From Desulfobulbus sp. (GTDB lineage Bacteria; Desulfobacterota; Desulfobulbia; Desulfobulbales; Desulfobulbaceae), in assembly GCA_030600525.1 (NCBI GenBank), contig JAUVLX010000105.1, positions 1-10,269 on the forward strand: DNA of 10,269 nt, written 5' to 3'. Under the pieces are notes generated by a model that saw only the letters and a program-made list of their open reading frames with translations, made no database searches and was not told the origin of the DNA. Positions 7,946 to 10,269 of the stretch are shown piece by piece. A program made the position numbers and the translations under genes. Each line of letters starts with the position of its first letter. Position 1 is the first letter of the stretch.

Positions 7946-10269
7946 AAAATCGAAGACGGTTAGCGTTAGTAACAACAGTGACCGAGGACAAAGCCATGGC
8001 AGCACTGGCAAACATGGGTTGCAGCAGCCAGCCAGTGAAAGGGAAAAAAAGACCGGCAGCCAGCGGAATACCTAGCGCATTATAGATAAAAGCTCCAAAA
8101 AGATTTTGCTTTATGTTTCGCAAAGTGGCACGTGAAATGGCAACTGCGGCGGCGACATGCAGCAGGGAATCACCGGTAAGGGTGATATCAGCATTTTCAA
8201 TGGCCACATCTGTTCCGCTACCTATGGCAAACCCTGTATCGGCTTGGGCAAGTGCCGGAGCATCGTTGACTCCGTCACCGACCATACCTACCCGTGCCCC
8301 AAGATTCTGCAATTCTTTGACGACATCTTGCTTTTCCTGGGGTAACACTTCACTGTGCACAATGGAAATGCCAAGCTGGTCAGCCACTGCACTTGCTGTT
8401 TTTCGGTTGTCACCAGTGCACATAACCACGTGGATGCCACTATCCTGCAACTGTCTGACCGCCTTCACCGAGTCTTTTCGTAGTGGATCTTTTAAAATAA
8501 GCAACCCCAATACCGCCTGTCCCCGTCCGAGCCAGATCGGCGTGCCGCCAAGAGCAGCTTCCCCATCGGCAATCGTTTGTAATTGCGGACCAATAGCTGC
8601 ACCTTGTTCAACCATGAAATGATGGTTCCCCAAGTACACCCATCCTTCCTTATTGCGCGCCTTTACCCCGCGACCGGCCACAGCTGTAAAATCAATCAAC
8701 GAATCAAGAGTTGCTGACTCTCTGGCGGATGCGCCCAGTACTGCCTCGGCCAGAGGATGTTCGGAATGCACTTCAAGGCTTGCCGCCAACTGTAGAATTT
8801 CCTCTTCTGTCGCCTCTCCCGCTGGGACTACCCGAGTCACTGTCGGTTTTCCCTCAGTGAGCGTGCCGGTCTTGTCGACAACGATATGGGTTAGTGAGGA
8901 AGCGGTCTGCAACGCTTCAGAATTCCTGATCAACACATTACATTCGGCTGCCCTGCTCATCCCCACCATGATCGCAATAGGCGTTGCCAGACCTAGTGAA
9001 CAGGGACAGGCAATAACCAGTACAGCTATACCGGCTGTCAAGGCAAAGGCCAGGCTCGGTGCAGGAGCCATTAGGTACCAGGTGCCAAAAGTAACAATAG
9101 CAATACCAATTACAAAAGGTACAAAAACGGCAGCAACCTTATCGACCAATCTCCCGATGGGCGGTTTGGAAAGCTGCGCCGTTTTTACCATGCTGATAAT
9201 CTGTGATAGTGCGGTCTCGTCACTGTCTTTTGTTACCTTAAATAAAAAGGTCCCTGCCCTGTTCATGGTCCCGCCGGTCACACTATCCCCAACACTTTTT
9301 TTCACTGCCAGTGGCTCTCCGGTGAGCATAGACTCATCAACCGTTGACCGTCCTTCCTCAATCATACCGTCGGTTGGTATCTTTTCACCGGGCCGTACCC
9401 GAAGACAATCACCCGGTCGGATGAGGGAAACCGGCACCTCAACCAACCTTTCCAACCACTGAAGGTGACCTGTTTTAGCCTGCATACCCACCAGAGAACC
9501 AATGGCTTCGCTGGTTTTTCTTTTTGCCCTTACCTCCAGCCCATGCCCCAGTTGCAAAAAGGCCAGGATCATCACCGAAGCATCCAGATAGAGATGGGTG
9601 GCCTGTCCTGGCAAGAAATCGGGGTGAATGATGACCAGCACCGAGGCTGTCCATGCAGCCGCTGTTCCCAGGGCAACCAGGGTATCCATATTGGCGGAAA
9701 AATGGCGGGCCTTTTTCCAGGCTGCCACATAATAATGACGACCACTGAACCACATGGTGAGCAGACAAAGCAGGGCCGCCCCGCCCCAGAACCATTGATT
9801 GTCCTGCACAGTCGGAAAAAAGCCGCCCATGTTCCCTGCCATAATGGCGGAGCCCACTCCTGCAGCGGCAACAGCCCGTTGCCACGAACGAACAATCTCT
9901 TTTCGACCTTCCTCAGCCTGTTGCAGGTGTGGATCGACAAAGGTCTCTTCTATGGCACCGACAAGTCCTCTATCGTTAAGTCCCAACAGAACATCTGCCG
10001 GATGAGCAGTTGTAGTAACCAAAATATGGTCAACAAAAACCTGCAGGTCAGCCTCCGTATCTCCTGCTTGAACGATTGCCCGAACCCTGCTCTTTTCCTG
10101 TTCATCGAGCCTGCTATCAAAACGAATAATAAAACTCCCGACAGCTCCTTCTGCTTCGGCCAAGGCTGCATCATATCCATGCTGTGTAATTGCTTCAACC
10201 ACCGCTGCTGGATCGCCGCCAACAACCCTGACCTTCTTTTCCAGCAGGCTGACCTCAGCACTTTTCACC
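7935..10269 (-). CDS. copA: Cu(+)-exporting P-type ATPase CopA (5' end outside window)
   Basis: This is an inner-membrane pump that exports Cu(+) from the cytoplasm using ATP. The frame is open to the right edge: the first complete codon is GTG at 10268, and the text there (AEVSLLEKKVRVV...GYDA) reads as the second half of a heavy-metal-associated domain, so the true start and its CxxC lie outside. Residues count from that GTG. Residues 44-112 look like another such domain without CxxC. Core motifs are all present: TGE at 316-318 (actuator), CPC at 421-423 (membrane metal site), DKTGT with the phosphorylated D465, HP at 504-505, and GDGVND at 664-669. The last two helices carry N722-x6-Y729-N730-x4-P735 and M758-x2-S761-S762, the Cu(+) (P1B-1) signature, which argues against a Zn/Cd pump. 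The product ends RFFKP at 7935. It precedes the membrane-protein gene on the same strand. Confidence 0.96.
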   Translation of the reverse strand, partial: VKSAEVSLLEKKVRVVGGDPAAVVEAITQHGYDAALAEAEGAVGSFIIRFDSRLDEQEKSRVRAIVQAGDTEADLQVFVDHILVTTTAHPADVLLGLNDRGLVGAIEETFVDPHLQQAEEGRKEIVRSWQRAVAAAGVGSAIMAGNMGGFFPTVQDNQWFWGGAALLCLLTMWFSGRHYYVAAWKKARHFSANMDTLVALGTAAAWTASVLVIIHPDFLPGQATHLYLDASVMILAFLQLGHGLEVRAKRKTSEAIGSLVGMQAKTGHLQWLERLVEVPVSLIRPGDCLRVRPGEKIPTDGMIEEGRSTVDESMLTGEPLAVKKSVGDSVTGGTMNRAGTFLFKVTKDSDETALSQIISMVKTAQLSKPPIGRLVDKVAAVFVPFVIGIAIVTFGTWYLMAPAPSLAFALTAGIAVLVIACPCSLGLATPIAIMVGMSRAAECNVLIRNSEALQTASSLTHIVVDKTGTLTEGKPTVTRVVPAGEATEEEILQLAASLEVHSEHPLAEAVLGASARESATLDSLIDFTAVAGRGVKARNKEGWVYLGNHHFMVEQGAAIGPQLQTIADGEAALGGTPIWLGRGQAVLGLLILKDPLRKDSVKAVRQLQDSGIHVVMCTGDNRKTASAVADQLGISIVHSEVLPQEKQDVVKELQNLGARVGMVGDGVNDAPALAQADTGFAIGSGTDVAIENADITLTGDSLLHVAAAVAISRATLRNIKQNLFGAFIYNALGIPLAAGLFFPFTGWLLQPMFASAAMALSSVTVVTNANRLRFFKP

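Noticed and set aside
7616..8011. A 131-codon minus-strand open frame running through the element and both neighbouring genes
   Set aside because: It overlaps the ends of copA and of the membrane-protein gene in another frame, its product is low-complexity, and it is best explained as a chance frame through the element.
8653..9462. A 269-codon plus-strand open frame opposite copA
   Set aside because: It is a shadow of copA; the product is rich in S, T, A and P with no domain, while the minus strand carries all P-type ATPase motifs.

Overview
The window is ordinary-looking Gram-negative chromosome. It has moderate GC, two-membrane-envelope lipid-transport genes, and c-di-GMP signalling. Protein style and gene mix would fit a Desulfobacterota (Desulfobulbales-like) bacterium, but that assignment is an impression, not something the sequence proves. 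No RNA genes, CRISPR array, phage genes or transposase genes were seen.

Layout. Plus strand: (1) 1-2649, the 3' part of a large membrane sensor protein (Cache-like domains, transmembrane helix, coiled coil, PAS, GGDEF, EAL) that makes and/or breaks c-di-GMP; its start lies left of the window. (2) 2738-4048 and 4057-6813, a two-gene operon of LetA (YebS) and LetB (YebT) type. LetA is an inner-membrane protein of the PqiA family with two zinc-ribbon modules. LetB is a membrane-anchored string of seven MCE domains expected to form a lipid-conducting tube across the periplasm. Minus strand, convergent to these: (3) 7935-10269, a Cu(+)-exporting P1B-type ATPase (CopA) whose N-terminus lies right of the window, followed downstream by (4) 6870-7727, an unrecognised multi-pass membrane protein.

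The most interesting structure is between the two minus-strand genes. The stretch 7740-7945 has the layout of a small non-autonomous mobile element (MITE-like). It has a perfect 11-bp direct repeat at both ends, imperfect terminal inverted repeats just inside, two internal hairpins and a tandem 16-bp repeat, and no plausible gene. One direct repeat contains the stop codon of copA. Removing the element and one repeat copy would put the copA stop only 12 nt before the ATG of the membrane-protein gene. The two genes therefore look like an originally tight operon pair split by an insertion.

No clearly new multi-gene system was found. The leads are the element, the copA/membrane-protein pairing, a CopA regulatory domain that has lost its CxxC motif, and the domain pattern of LetB.
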